Below the pieces are notes generated by a model that was not told where the DNA came from, searched no databases, and saw only the letters and a list, made by a program, of their open reading frames with translations. Below, in pieces: positions 1-6,751 of a stretch of 64,000 nucleotides of DNA; within the stretch, counting starts at the first letter, position 1; every line of letters begins with the position of its first letter. Source of the stretch: Myxococcales bacterium. Lineage in GTDB: Bacteria > Myxococcota > Polyangia > Nannocystales > Nannocystaceae. Made by a program: the position numbers and the translations under genes. Location of the stretch: positions 1 through 64,000 of the forward strand of contig JAEUJW010000086.1 of assembly GCA_016793465.1 (NCBI GenBank), in the 5' to 3' direction.

Positions 1-107
1 GCCACCCCGAACGCTGGACCGGCAACACCCGCAACTGGAAGCCCGTCCGCGTCGTCTGCCTCAACCCAGAGCGTGAGCCCGCCGATTCCAAGGCGAAGCA
101 CGCCTGA
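1..107 (+). pseudogene. C-terminal end of an IS3-like transposase (cut by window edge)
   Basis: The frame opening at base 3 gives 34 residues beginning HPERWTGNTRNWKPV and containing CLNPE before a TGA at 105-107. This resembles the C-terminal tail of IS3-type integrase-core transposases (HPERW / TRNW / LNP pattern), from memory of the family and not from a search. The catalytic DDE part lies outside the window, so intactness cannot be judged. It marks mobile DNA immediately left of the integrated element. Confidence 0.45.
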
Positions 108-622
108 TTGCCAAGGCGACAACTATCCTGAAACTCACCGAAACCGCGTCCCGGAGGGCATGCAGTCGGGACACGAGTAGAAGAACTGCGACCGGACGAC
201 GATTTGGCCGCCCAGGGCTCAATCGACCGTCCGAGTTCACGGTTTGTCCGGAGTATCGCGCGAGGACGGGGAGGCATCGCACCGAATCGTCATTCCATCT
301 CGGTGGCCGGTCAGGACGTCCGTTCTGCCAATTCGCGGACCCTCGGATATCCCGAGGAAGGCGTCCGTGGCGGTGTTCAGGGGGGTCCACGCGCTACCGG
401 TCCATGAGCCTGCGATGCAGACGCGTACCCCAGCGGCCAGGGCAAATCCCCGAATGGATCGCGTATACGGCACGCCACGGCCGATTTCTCGATCCTCGAA
501 TTTAGACGGAAGGCGATGTGCCAGTGTCCGATGGGTCAGGTGGCCCACTGCGTCGCGTATACCGCAGAATGCGCGAAAATAGTTGCTGGCAAGAAATCGC
601 GGGACCCCCTACCTTCGAGGCC
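108..622. other. Intergenic left flank of the element; no convincing gene
   Basis: About 515 bases with weaker G/C third-position bias than the neighbours. The short open frames on both strands look like chance. A 10-base direct repeat TCGCGTATAC occurs at 459-468 and 553-562, with a palindromic GTATAC core. Its placement upstream of the first co-directional gene suits an operator or promoter-proximal site, but no clear -35/-10 pair is visible. No att-like match to the 26160-26220 region was found by eye. Confidence 0.5.
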
Positions 623-1285
623 ATGAGACGGCGTGGGGCGGTGGGTGGCTATGCGGTCGTCGTGCGCGACCATAACGGCACGGTCGTGGATCACGTCGGC
701 CTCTCGGAGGAGGACGTGGAGCCACTCATGGGCGAGCTCGCGGAGCGCTTCGGCGCGCGGGCCCAGATCCTCACCAACGCCCCGGTGCGGGCCTCGGGGC
801 CGCTCAGCGTGCGCCCGTCCGCGAGTGTGCGGCCTGCTGCGGGCGCCGGCTGCGATGACGACCGCGAGGTGGAGGAGCTCGACCTGCGCTCGAGCGTCGA
901 GCTCATGAACCACATGATGTTGCAGACGTTCCGTCAGGCGACGCAGGCCCACGCCTGGCTCATGAACCAGGCCAACGCGTTCACGCAGCAGCTCATCGAG
1001 GGCAACCGTCAGCTCGCCGAGCACGCAAACAAACTGCAGAGGCACTACCAGGATCGGCTGGCCGAGATCGACATCACGCTCCGCGAACAGCGGCTGATGG
1101 AGTACGAGGCGTCGTCGAAACGCTACTCGCGCCACCTGATCGAGAAGGCCACCGCCGAGGCGGCGGCGTCTCGTCCGGGACGCGGAGGCGAGGTGTTCGA
1201 TGACCTGCTCGACGGCATCGCGGCGGCGCTCGAGACCTGGGCCAGGAACCACGGAGACGATGGCGACCATAGAAGGAGGGGATGA
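623..1285 (+). CDS. Hypothetical coiled-coil protein, first gene of the element operon
   Basis: 220 aa, function not recognised. The ATG at 623 was chosen because the sequence upstream in the same frame reads like non-coding DNA. Residues 1-50 form a compact alpha/beta-looking segment (YAVVVRDHNGTVVDHVG), followed by a low-complexity Ala/Ser/Pro stretch. Residues about 105-190 are strongly helical with Gln/Glu/Arg heptads (HMMLQTFRQATQAHAW onward), probably a coiled coil. There is no signal peptide or membrane segment. The TGA overlaps the next ATG (ATGA), so the two genes are translationally coupled. A structural or scaffolding role is only an inference from context. Confidence 0.7.
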   Translation: MRRRGAVGGYAVVVRDHNGTVVDHVGLSEEDVEPLMGELAERFGARAQILTNAPVRASGPLSVRPSASVRPAAGAGCDDDREVEELDLRSSVELMNHMMLQTFRQATQAHAWLMNQANAFTQQLIEGNRQLAEHANKLQRHYQDRLAEIDITLREQRLMEYEASSKRYSRHLIEKATAEAAASRPGRGGEVFDDLLDGIAAALETWARNHGDDGDHRRRG

Positions 1286-1785
1286 TGGCAGGCGAGACGA
1301 GGCCCAGCGGAACGCCGGGCACATTCATCAACGACATCGAGGCCGGTGTACACCAGCAGTACGCGGCGCGACTGGAGGCTGCGCGCAAGCAGGTCCGCGA
1401 GGCGACGGACAAGGCCGACGCGGAGAGGATCTGCGCGCAGCAGGCCAACGCCGACATGGTCAAGCGCATGGCCGAGTACCGCCGCGGGCGCTGGTACGAC
1501 GTCGGCGCCGTGGTCGCGGGCGCCGGCATCGGGTTCGTCACCGGCTACCAGCTCCAGAAGGCGGCCGACCTGCGGCTGTCCGGCGCGCCGGTGATGATGA
1601 TCGCGGGCCTCCCCGGGATCGCCGCCGGCGCGCTGCTCGACGAGCACGTGGTGACCCGGGCCGTGTTCGCGGTCGGTGGGACCATGTACATGGTCGGCGC
1701 CCTCACCTACGCACTCGTCCACCCGCAGTCCGGTCAGGGCGGCCAGGGCGGCCAGGGCGGCCAGGGCGAAGGAGGGATGCCATGA
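1282..1785 (+). CDS. Small multi-pass membrane protein with GQG repeat tail
   Basis: 167 aa. The N-terminal 70 residues are helical and charged. Hydrophobic segments follow at about 74-90, 102-118 and 124-145, so the protein probably spans the membrane three times. The C-terminus is a Gly-Gln-Gly repeat encoded by a 9-bp tandem repeat. A GGAGGGG Shine-Dalgarno precedes the ATG. The gene overlaps both neighbours by four bases. Holin, virion-membrane protein or anchor for the neighbouring soluble proteins are all possible. No family was recognised. Confidence 0.7.
   Translation: MMAGETRPSGTPGTFINDIEAGVHQQYAARLEAARKQVREATDKADAERICAQQANADMVKRMAEYRRGRWYDVGAVVAGAGIGFVTGYQLQKAADLRLSGAPVMMIAGLPGIAAGALLDEHVVTRAVFAVGGTMYMVGALTYALVHPQSGQGGQGGQGGQGEGGMP
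1732..1767 (+). repeat. Four tandem 9-bp repeats (GGYCAGGGC)
   Basis: Units at 1732-1740, 1741-1749, 1750-1758 and 1759-1767 encode Gly-Gln-Gly four times near the C-terminus of the membrane protein. Only the first unit differs, by one base. The array is in-frame, so copy-number change by slippage would alter linker length without a frameshift. Confidence 0.9.
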
Positions 1786-2177
1786 CGACGCAGGTCTTCC
1801 GCGTGACGCGGGTGCACGCCAGCACGTCGCCGGTGGCGAGGATCGACGCCGTCGACGCGGACGGCCACGACCTGCGCCTCGAGGTCCCTCGGGACCTCGT
1901 CCGCAGCGCCGCCCCCGGTCGTCTGCTCGTCCTCCAGTGGTCGATGCACGACGTGCCCGGCGTGGTCGCCGAGCCCACGTCGACCCAGGCACCAGACGTC
2001 GCGCCCATGACGGCCCAGGTTCGCACCGATCCCGCGGCTGTCGATCAGGAGTTCATGGAGATGATGGCCCGCGGTCGTCCGACCACAGTGGCGTCGTCCC
2101 CGGCGGCCCAGGGCCGCAGCATCGATCGTGAGCTGAGCACCCTCCTCGGAGCCCCCGGGGGGAAAGGACAGAAGTAG
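1782..2177 (+). CDS. Hypothetical 131-aa soluble protein
   Basis: Starts at the ATG overlapping the previous stop (ATGA) behind GGAGGG. The N-terminal ~65 residues look beta-rich (FRVTRVHASTSPVARIDAVD). The C-terminal half is polar and probably disordered, with a short helix around EFMEMMARG. No signal peptide, membrane segment or known motif is seen. Its position between a membrane protein and the two Cys/beta-rich proteins suggests a small structural component, but this is inference. Confidence 0.65.
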   Translation: MTTQVFRVTRVHASTSPVARIDAVDADGHDLRLEVPRDLVRSAAPGRLLVLQWSMHDVPGVVAEPTSTQAPDVAPMTAQVRTDPAAVDQEFMEMMARGRPTTVASSPAAQGRSIDRELSTLLGAPGGKGQK

Positions 2178-2843
2178 ATGGATACCGAGACCGAGGAGAA
2201 GTTGACCTTCATGGCGCGGCAGATCGCCGCCGAGATGTGCCGGAACCCCGGCGCGCTGATGCCGGTGATGACCGGCACCGTCAGCCACAATCCGGCCGGG
2301 GCCGCCCTCGCGGCCTGCGGCATCATCACGCCGCCGATCGGCTGCGAGAACATGCTCTACGCGCCGATCACCACCTGGCGCTTCTACCGCAGCGGGCGCA
2401 CCGACATCGACAAGATCCTCGAGGGCACGATCCCCGTGACCCCGGGCTCGTCGGTGCTGCTCGCACAGGACACACGGCCGCCGTGGCCGACCGGCTGCTA
2501 CAGCCTGCGCTACCGGCTCGCCAACAACGGCAGCAACCACGACGAGATCCTGATCGAGTGGTTCCTCGACGACGAGCTGCTCGACACCAAGCACTACGGC
2601 AGCGAGATCTACAACGCCGACGGCACCGTGATCGGCGACGGCCTCCTGCCGGTCCCGCTGGCGATGGGCCAGCACTGCTGCGTCGGCGGCAACAACCGCC
2701 TGAAGGCCCGCGTCCGCCACCTCGGCAACAACAACCAGATCGAGAACATCCGCCTGTTCGTCCACCACGGCAAGGGCATCAAGTGCTGCTCGTCGTGCTC
2801 GATGGGCCGGTCGTGCGACTGCGGCAAGAACGGCAGCGCGTAA
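2178..2843 (+). CDS. Beta-rich protein with Cys-rich tail, candidate capsid-type protein
   Basis: 221 aa, beginning at the base directly after the previous stop. The first 45 residues are helical. Residues about 55-195 alternate short hydrophobic strands and turns (CYSLRYRLANNG, DEILIEWFLDDELLD, NRLKARVRHLGNNN), the pattern of a beta-sandwich. The last 25 residues hold seven cysteines (KCCSSCSMGRSCDCG), a possible metal or disulfide cluster. There are also Cys pairs in the body (QHCC). No homology is recognised. A single jelly-roll capsid or spike protein is one reading, given the adjacent beta-rich gene. An enzyme is unlikely because no catalytic motif is visible. Confidence 0.65.
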   Translation: MDTETEEKLTFMARQIAAEMCRNPGALMPVMTGTVSHNPAGAALAACGIITPPIGCENMLYAPITTWRFYRSGRTDIDKILEGTIPVTPGSSVLLAQDTRPPWPTGCYSLRYRLANNGSNHDEILIEWFLDDELLDTKHYGSEIYNADGTVIGDGLLPVPLAMGQHCCVGGNNRLKARVRHLGNNNQIENIRLFVHHGKGIKCCSSCSMGRSCDCGKNGSA

Positions 2844-2921
2844 CCCCGAGCGGCACGCCGCCGCTGCACGTTGGAAGGTCGTAGAGGACGTGCGGCACGC
2901 CGGTGCCGCGAGGGAGGGTTT

Positions 2922-3647
2922 ATGGAGAAGGTCAGACTACGCGCGCGGGAGTTCAACGGCGAGACCGAGTACCAGGGGGTGCCTACCTTCCGCCAGGTGG
3001 ACGGATGGATCGAGGCGTCGCTCGAGACGCCGGTGGGCATCGTACCGGCGGGGCTGTGGGGGAAGGTGCCGGGCGGCGACCCGTACCTCCTCCACGTGAA
3101 CGTGCTGACGACGGTGCCGCTCGGGCCTGTTGACCTCTTCGAGCTGCAGAGCGGGCCGCCGGTGCAGCCGCGGGAGCAGTACCGGCCGACGCCCGACAAC
3201 ACCGAACTGGTGCTCGTGCGGCCGACCGATCGACTGCGCCTCAAGGTCTCGCCGCAGAACCCGGAGATCGTGGTGGAGCTGCTGGTCGAGAGCATCGGCG
3301 GGACGAACGAGCTCGGCTCGCGTCTCTTCGGATGGGCGCAGGCCAGGGCGGCAAGTGCGGCTGGCAAGGTGGGTTCGCTGACGATGAGCATGCCGGGGGT
3401 GATCCCGGCATGGACCGGCCAGCTTCACATCATCCATGACTCGGCCAACCCCGACGCGATCACGCTCCCGACCCGCGGCCTCGTGCCGCAGGACGCGATG
3501 CTGACGTTCACGCGGAAGGGCGCCGGGACGCCGGTCCTGACCGCCAACGCGGGCGACACCCTTGCGGGGGGCCTCGCCAACTTCCCCGTCACCCGGTCGG
3601 TGTTCGTGATCAACAACGGCGACGCCTGGGCGTTCGCCGGCGTGTAG
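2922..3647 (+). CDS. All-beta-looking 241-aa protein, candidate second capsid-type protein
   Basis: The start at 2922 was chosen for the GGGAGGG Shine-Dalgarno at 2911-2917. The 78 bases between this and the previous gene form the largest gap in the early operon, so expression may be separately tuned. The protein is rich in short beta strands throughout (ASLETPVGIVPAGLWG, LRLKVSPQNPEIVVELLV, AMLTFTRKGAGTPVLTAN) with one helical insertion near 140-165. It lacks cysteines, a signal peptide and membrane segments. The size and beta content suit a small jelly-roll or Ig-like virion protein. Nothing in the sequence proves this. Confidence 0.65.
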   Translation: MEKVRLRAREFNGETEYQGVPTFRQVDGWIEASLETPVGIVPAGLWGKVPGGDPYLLHVNVLTTVPLGPVDLFELQSGPPVQPREQYRPTPDNTELVLVRPTDRLRLKVSPQNPEIVVELLVESIGGTNELGSRLFGWAQARAASAAGKVGSLTMSMPGVIPAWTGQLHIIHDSANPDAITLPTRGLVPQDAMLTFTRKGAGTPVLTANAGDTLAGGLANFPVTRSVFVINNGDAWAFAGV

Positions 3648-3657
3648 GAGGTGCACC

Positions 3658-4479
3658 ATGCCGCTGGATCGTCATCGCGTTGTCAGGCTCATCGAACTCG
3701 CCGACCTCGAGCGCCGCCTCACCGGACTCGAGCGGGTCCAGCGCGAGGAGGAGGTCGCCCTCTTCATCAAGGCGGCCTACGACGACGCGTCGGACGGCGC
3801 GCGCGCCGAGTTCGTCACCCGCGGGAAGCAGATGCTGGTGAGCGCCTGGCCGTGGTCGGCGGTCGCGGCGTCCGGCTCGCGGCCCCCGCTGGCCCTGGTG
3901 CTGTTGCGCGGGCAGGCCGAGTCGGCCGACATCGATCCCGGCAACCGCATCCCCGACCGCGGGCGGCCCGAGGCGGCCTTGTGGGCACCGCTGCATGCAG
4001 CCCTCGACTCCTGGGACACCGCGACGATCCGGCGGTGGGCCACGCCGCGGGGCTGGCTCGCCCCAGCCGCTCGCGTGCCGGTCATGATGACGCGGCCGCC
4101 GAGTGGCTCGCCGCAGCTCGGCGTCGGCGTCGGTCGCCAGCCCGGAGGAGGCGGCGGTGTCAGGCCGGGCCCCGGGAACGGCCTGCCACCGGGAAACGGC
4201 GGCGTCGCTCCGCCTGGGACGGGCAGCCCGCCCCCGGGCGGCGGCGGTGTGCAGCCCGGGAACGGGGGAGTCACGCCGCCCCAGGACGGTGGCATCCAGC
4301 CCGTCGACTCGAGCGGCCAGTCCAGCGTGACGTGGCGCCATCCCGCGGTGATCGCCGCCGGCGCCACGGTGCTGACGACCCTCGGGGTCGCCCTCTACAG
4401 CCTCGGCCGGAGCCGCGGGCGGGCCCTGCCGCCGCCGCCGCCGTCGGGCCCCGCGGTAACGGAGGCGCCCAAGCCATGA
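3658..4479 (+). CDS. Membrane-anchored protein with Gly/Pro-rich linker
   Basis: 273 aa. Residues 1-140 form a helical globular domain (coiled-coil-like ELADLERRLTGLERVQ at the start). Residues about 148-215 are a collagen-like Gly/Pro/Asn linker. Residues 229-249 are one membrane helix, followed by Arg residues and a proline-rich tail. An AGGAGG Shine-Dalgarno precedes the ATG. It overlaps the downstream transglycosylase-like gene by four bases. A domain-linker-anchor layout is typical of spike, vertex or cell-surface proteins. The exact role is unknown. Confidence 0.7.
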   Translation: MPLDRHRVVRLIELADLERRLTGLERVQREEEVALFIKAAYDDASDGARAEFVTRGKQMLVSAWPWSAVAASGSRPPLALVLLRGQAESADIDPGNRIPDRGRPEAALWAPLHAALDSWDTATIRRWATPRGWLAPAARVPVMMTRPPSGSPQLGVGVGRQPGGGGGVRPGPGNGLPPGNGGVAPPGTGSPPPGGGGVQPGNGGVTPPQDGGIQPVDSSGQSSVTWRHPAVIAAGATVLTTLGVALYSLGRSRGRALPPPPPSGPAVTEAPKP

Positions 4480-5312
4480 GCCGTGCACTCTGGATCACCC
4501 TCGGCACCACGCTCGGTGTCGGAGGCGCGGTGTTCCTCGGCAGCCGGCGGGCGAGCGCTGCGAGCTCGACCACGCCAGGCGGGACCGGGAGTACGCCCGT
4601 GCCTGGGACCGAGCTGGACCCGCTGCCGACCGCTGACGACGCTGCTGGCGACCTCGTGACCAACTGGGGCGACACGCCCGCTGACCTGCGGCCGCTCCTG
4701 GACAAGATGCAGACGGTCTCGCGGATCGCAGGGTCGGCCCGCATCTTCGCGGTGATCGCGTTCCGCGAGTCGCAGTTCATCACCACGGCTCACAACGGCA
4801 ACGCCGAGGGCGAGCAGGACGAGCGTGACGACTCGCGTGCGGCGTACAAGAACAACAAGGACCGCAACCCCCTCTTGAAGTACGGCGAGCAGGCAGCCGA
4901 GTTCGGCAGCGGCGGCCTCTTCGGGGCGCTCGCGCCGTACTTCCTGTGGACCGGCGTGCCCGAGATCGGCAAGAAGGCACCGCTGCTGCAGTCCCCGCCC
5001 GAGCTGGTGTTCCAGCCGCGGGTCGCGGCGTTCGCCGCCTGCGTCTACCTGCAGCGCCTCCTGGCGAACTACCGCATCGACGATCACGCCGACATCAAGG
5101 TCGGCTGGGCGAGCCCGTCGCTGCTCAAGTCGGGCCGGGGCAACGAGCAGTACAACCACGTGCGCGCCCGCTTCTTCGAGGATGCCATCAACCTCGGCAT
5201 CGACCTGCTCGACGAGAGCACCATCCCGCAGAAGCTGAGCGCCTCGGCGTGGCCGGGCGTCCCCGCCGTGTGGAAGGCCCTCGTCGGCGAACTCCCGAAG
5301 GAGGTCGCGTGA
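4476..5312 (+). CDS. Membrane-anchored lytic-transglycosylase-like protein
   Basis: 278 aa. An N-terminal hydrophobic segment (residues 4-22) is followed by a basic pair and a Thr/Pro/Gly linker to about residue 50. The catalytic-type domain starts near 60. IFAVIAFRESQF places a glutamate at residue 98 in the position of the catalytic Glu of SLT/lysozyme-like transglycosylases (ESxF pattern followed by a TTAHN loop). The rest is helical, with a conserved-looking YNHVRARFFEDAIN segment. In membrane-containing phages such enzymes are virion components that open peptidoglycan during entry, and that role fits the context. The family assignment is by motif only. Confidence 0.6.
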   Translation: MSRALWITLGTTLGVGGAVFLGSRRASAASSTTPGGTGSTPVPGTELDPLPTADDAAGDLVTNWGDTPADLRPLLDKMQTVSRIAGSARIFAVIAFRESQFITTAHNGNAEGEQDERDDSRAAYKNNKDRNPLLKYGEQAAEFGSGGLFGALAPYFLWTGVPEIGKKAPLLQSPPELVFQPRVAAFAACVYLQRLLANYRIDDHADIKVGWASPSLLKSGRGNEQYNHVRARFFEDAINLGIDLLDESTIPQKLSASAWPGVPAVWKALVGELPKEVA

Positions 5313-6325
5313 TGGCTCTGGACCTTCGCTGCTACGGTGACGACATCCCCGCGCTCGCCGACCTGGTCGGCGACTTCGACCTGCGCTCGCCCACCGACAC
5401 CCGCGTCTTCTACACGCGGGCGTGGGAGTCACTCGCCGGCCTCCTCGGGTTCTCGCAGCCGCTGGCCGCCGAGTTCGCCAAACTGCGCGGCGTGGTCGGC
5501 TGGCCGCGCGTCGCCAACGTGGCCGGCGTCTCCGCGTTCGCCACGTGGCTGCAGAAGCAGCGGCCCGGCGTCAGCGACAACCAGGCGGCCGTCCAGAGCG
5601 CCGTGCTGCGCCAGCTCATCACCGCAGGCCGCGAGCGCGGCGAGCTGTGGCGCGTGTCGGCCGACCCTACAACCCTCGAGGACGGCGCCTGCTACGCCGA
5701 CGGTGGCGGCCTCGCTCGCGCGTTCTACCCCGACACGGCCCCTGGCTACTTCGGCGAGGGCTGGTCGGGCCCCCCGCCGCGCGCCGAGAGTCGCTGCGGC
5801 TGGCAAACGCCGCTCGTCCTCCACCTCGGCACCTTCCCATGGGTCTACAGCTCGCGCCTCGATACCACGGGCCCGGGCCTTCGCTGGTGGTCGCCGACCG
5901 CCGCGCCCGCGGTCGACGTGCTGCGCATCATGGCGTCGTCCCTCGACCCCCAGGCCAACCTCCGCCAGGACGCGCGCCAGGTCGCGGACATCTTCCATCA
6001 CTTCCAGAAGCACACCGCCCCGCTCGTCGCCCGGCTGCCGCTCTACCGCCCCGGCGTCGGCGAGGTCGGCCGCCTCCACCGGCGAGCCGGGCTCCTGTAC
6101 GTCCACCAGGGCAGCCTCCACGTCGCCGGCCTCGACGGCCCACGCGGGCGGCTCCCGGCCGTCGCCTACAACCACATCATGCTCCGCTTCGCCGACTTCT
6201 TCGCGGTCCGCCATGCGACCGTACAGGCGCTGGCGACGTGGACGCCGGAGATGAAGCGTGTCGCGGCGAACTCGCCCGACCCATGCCTGCGCGCCCAGGC
6301 GGAGGGGGTGGCCCGTGCAGGCTGA
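5312..6325 (+). CDS. Hypothetical 337-aa protein of the element
   Basis: The start codon shares a base with the preceding stop (TGATG). The protein is mixed alpha/beta with many tryptophans and no membrane segment or signal peptide. Notable segments are a helical N-terminal third (SPTDTRVFYTRAWESL, AAVQSAVLRQLITAGRERGELW) and a central aromatic stretch with WQTPLVLHLGTFPWVYSS. The C-terminal domain contains GLLYVHQGSLHVAGL. No catalytic motif is identifiable. Strict coupling to the transglycosylase-like gene suggests a shared function, perhaps a partner in the same particle or envelope complex. Confidence 0.65.
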   Translation: MALDLRCYGDDIPALADLVGDFDLRSPTDTRVFYTRAWESLAGLLGFSQPLAAEFAKLRGVVGWPRVANVAGVSAFATWLQKQRPGVSDNQAAVQSAVLRQLITAGRERGELWRVSADPTTLEDGACYADGGGLARAFYPDTAPGYFGEGWSGPPPRAESRCGWQTPLVLHLGTFPWVYSSRLDTTGPGLRWWSPTAAPAVDVLRIMASSLDPQANLRQDARQVADIFHHFQKHTAPLVARLPLYRPGVGEVGRLHRRAGLLYVHQGSLHVAGLDGPRGRLPAVAYNHIMLRFADFFAVRHATVQALATWTPEMKRVAANSPDPCLRAQAEGVARAG

Positions 6326-6383
6326 GGCGCTCCAGCGGCAGAATCTCTCGACGGGCGGTATCGCGCTGCCGTACTCTCCGGCT

Positions 6384-6749
6384 ATGCGCATGACGCTCCA
6401 GATCCTGACCCTCTCCCTGCTGACCTCGATCCCCGCCGCCTGCGGCGACGACGCCGAGCCGACGCGGCCCGCGGACGGCACCGTCAAGGTGTGGGAGTCG
6501 TGCGTGTGGGACGGACAGCAAGAGCCGGCGTTGTGTGAGCCTGAGCTTTCCTGCAGTCGTCACGGAGTGTGCTCTCCGATTTGTGAGACGATCAGCGATT
6601 GCCCCGAGATCGAGGGGTTCGACTTGGCCTGTAATTCTGCCGACTTGGCGGATATCTGCATTCCCATGTGCAACACTGCCAATGAGTGTCCGAAGACTGG
6701 CGGCGTGGATCTCAAATGCTCTGACTTTCTCTGCATCGGAGATTCATAG
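6384..6749 (+). CDS. Small Cys-rich secreted or lipoprotein-like protein
   Basis: 121 aa. A short hydrophobic signal (TLQILTLSLLTSIPAAC) ends in a cysteine that could be lipidated, although the lipobox is imperfect. The mature part has ten further cysteines in spaced pairs (CEPELSCSRHGVCSPICE, CNTANECPK), resembling the Cys-rich surface proteins common in myxobacteria. Base composition drops sharply from about 6540 on, and A/T third positions become frequent. It ends two bases before the next gene. This looks like host-type or recently acquired cargo inside the element. Confidence 0.65.
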   Translation: MRMTLQILTLSLLTSIPAACGDDAEPTRPADGTVKVWESCVWDGQQEPALCEPELSCSRHGVCSPICETISDCPEIEGFDLACNSADLADICIPMCNTANECPKTGGVDLKCSDFLCIGDS

Positions 6750-6751
6750 CT

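Noticed and set aside
237..548. Minus-strand 103-codon open frame in the left intergenic region
   Set aside because: It has no Shine-Dalgarno, no codon bias typical of the surrounding genes and no recognisable motif, so it is treated as chance.
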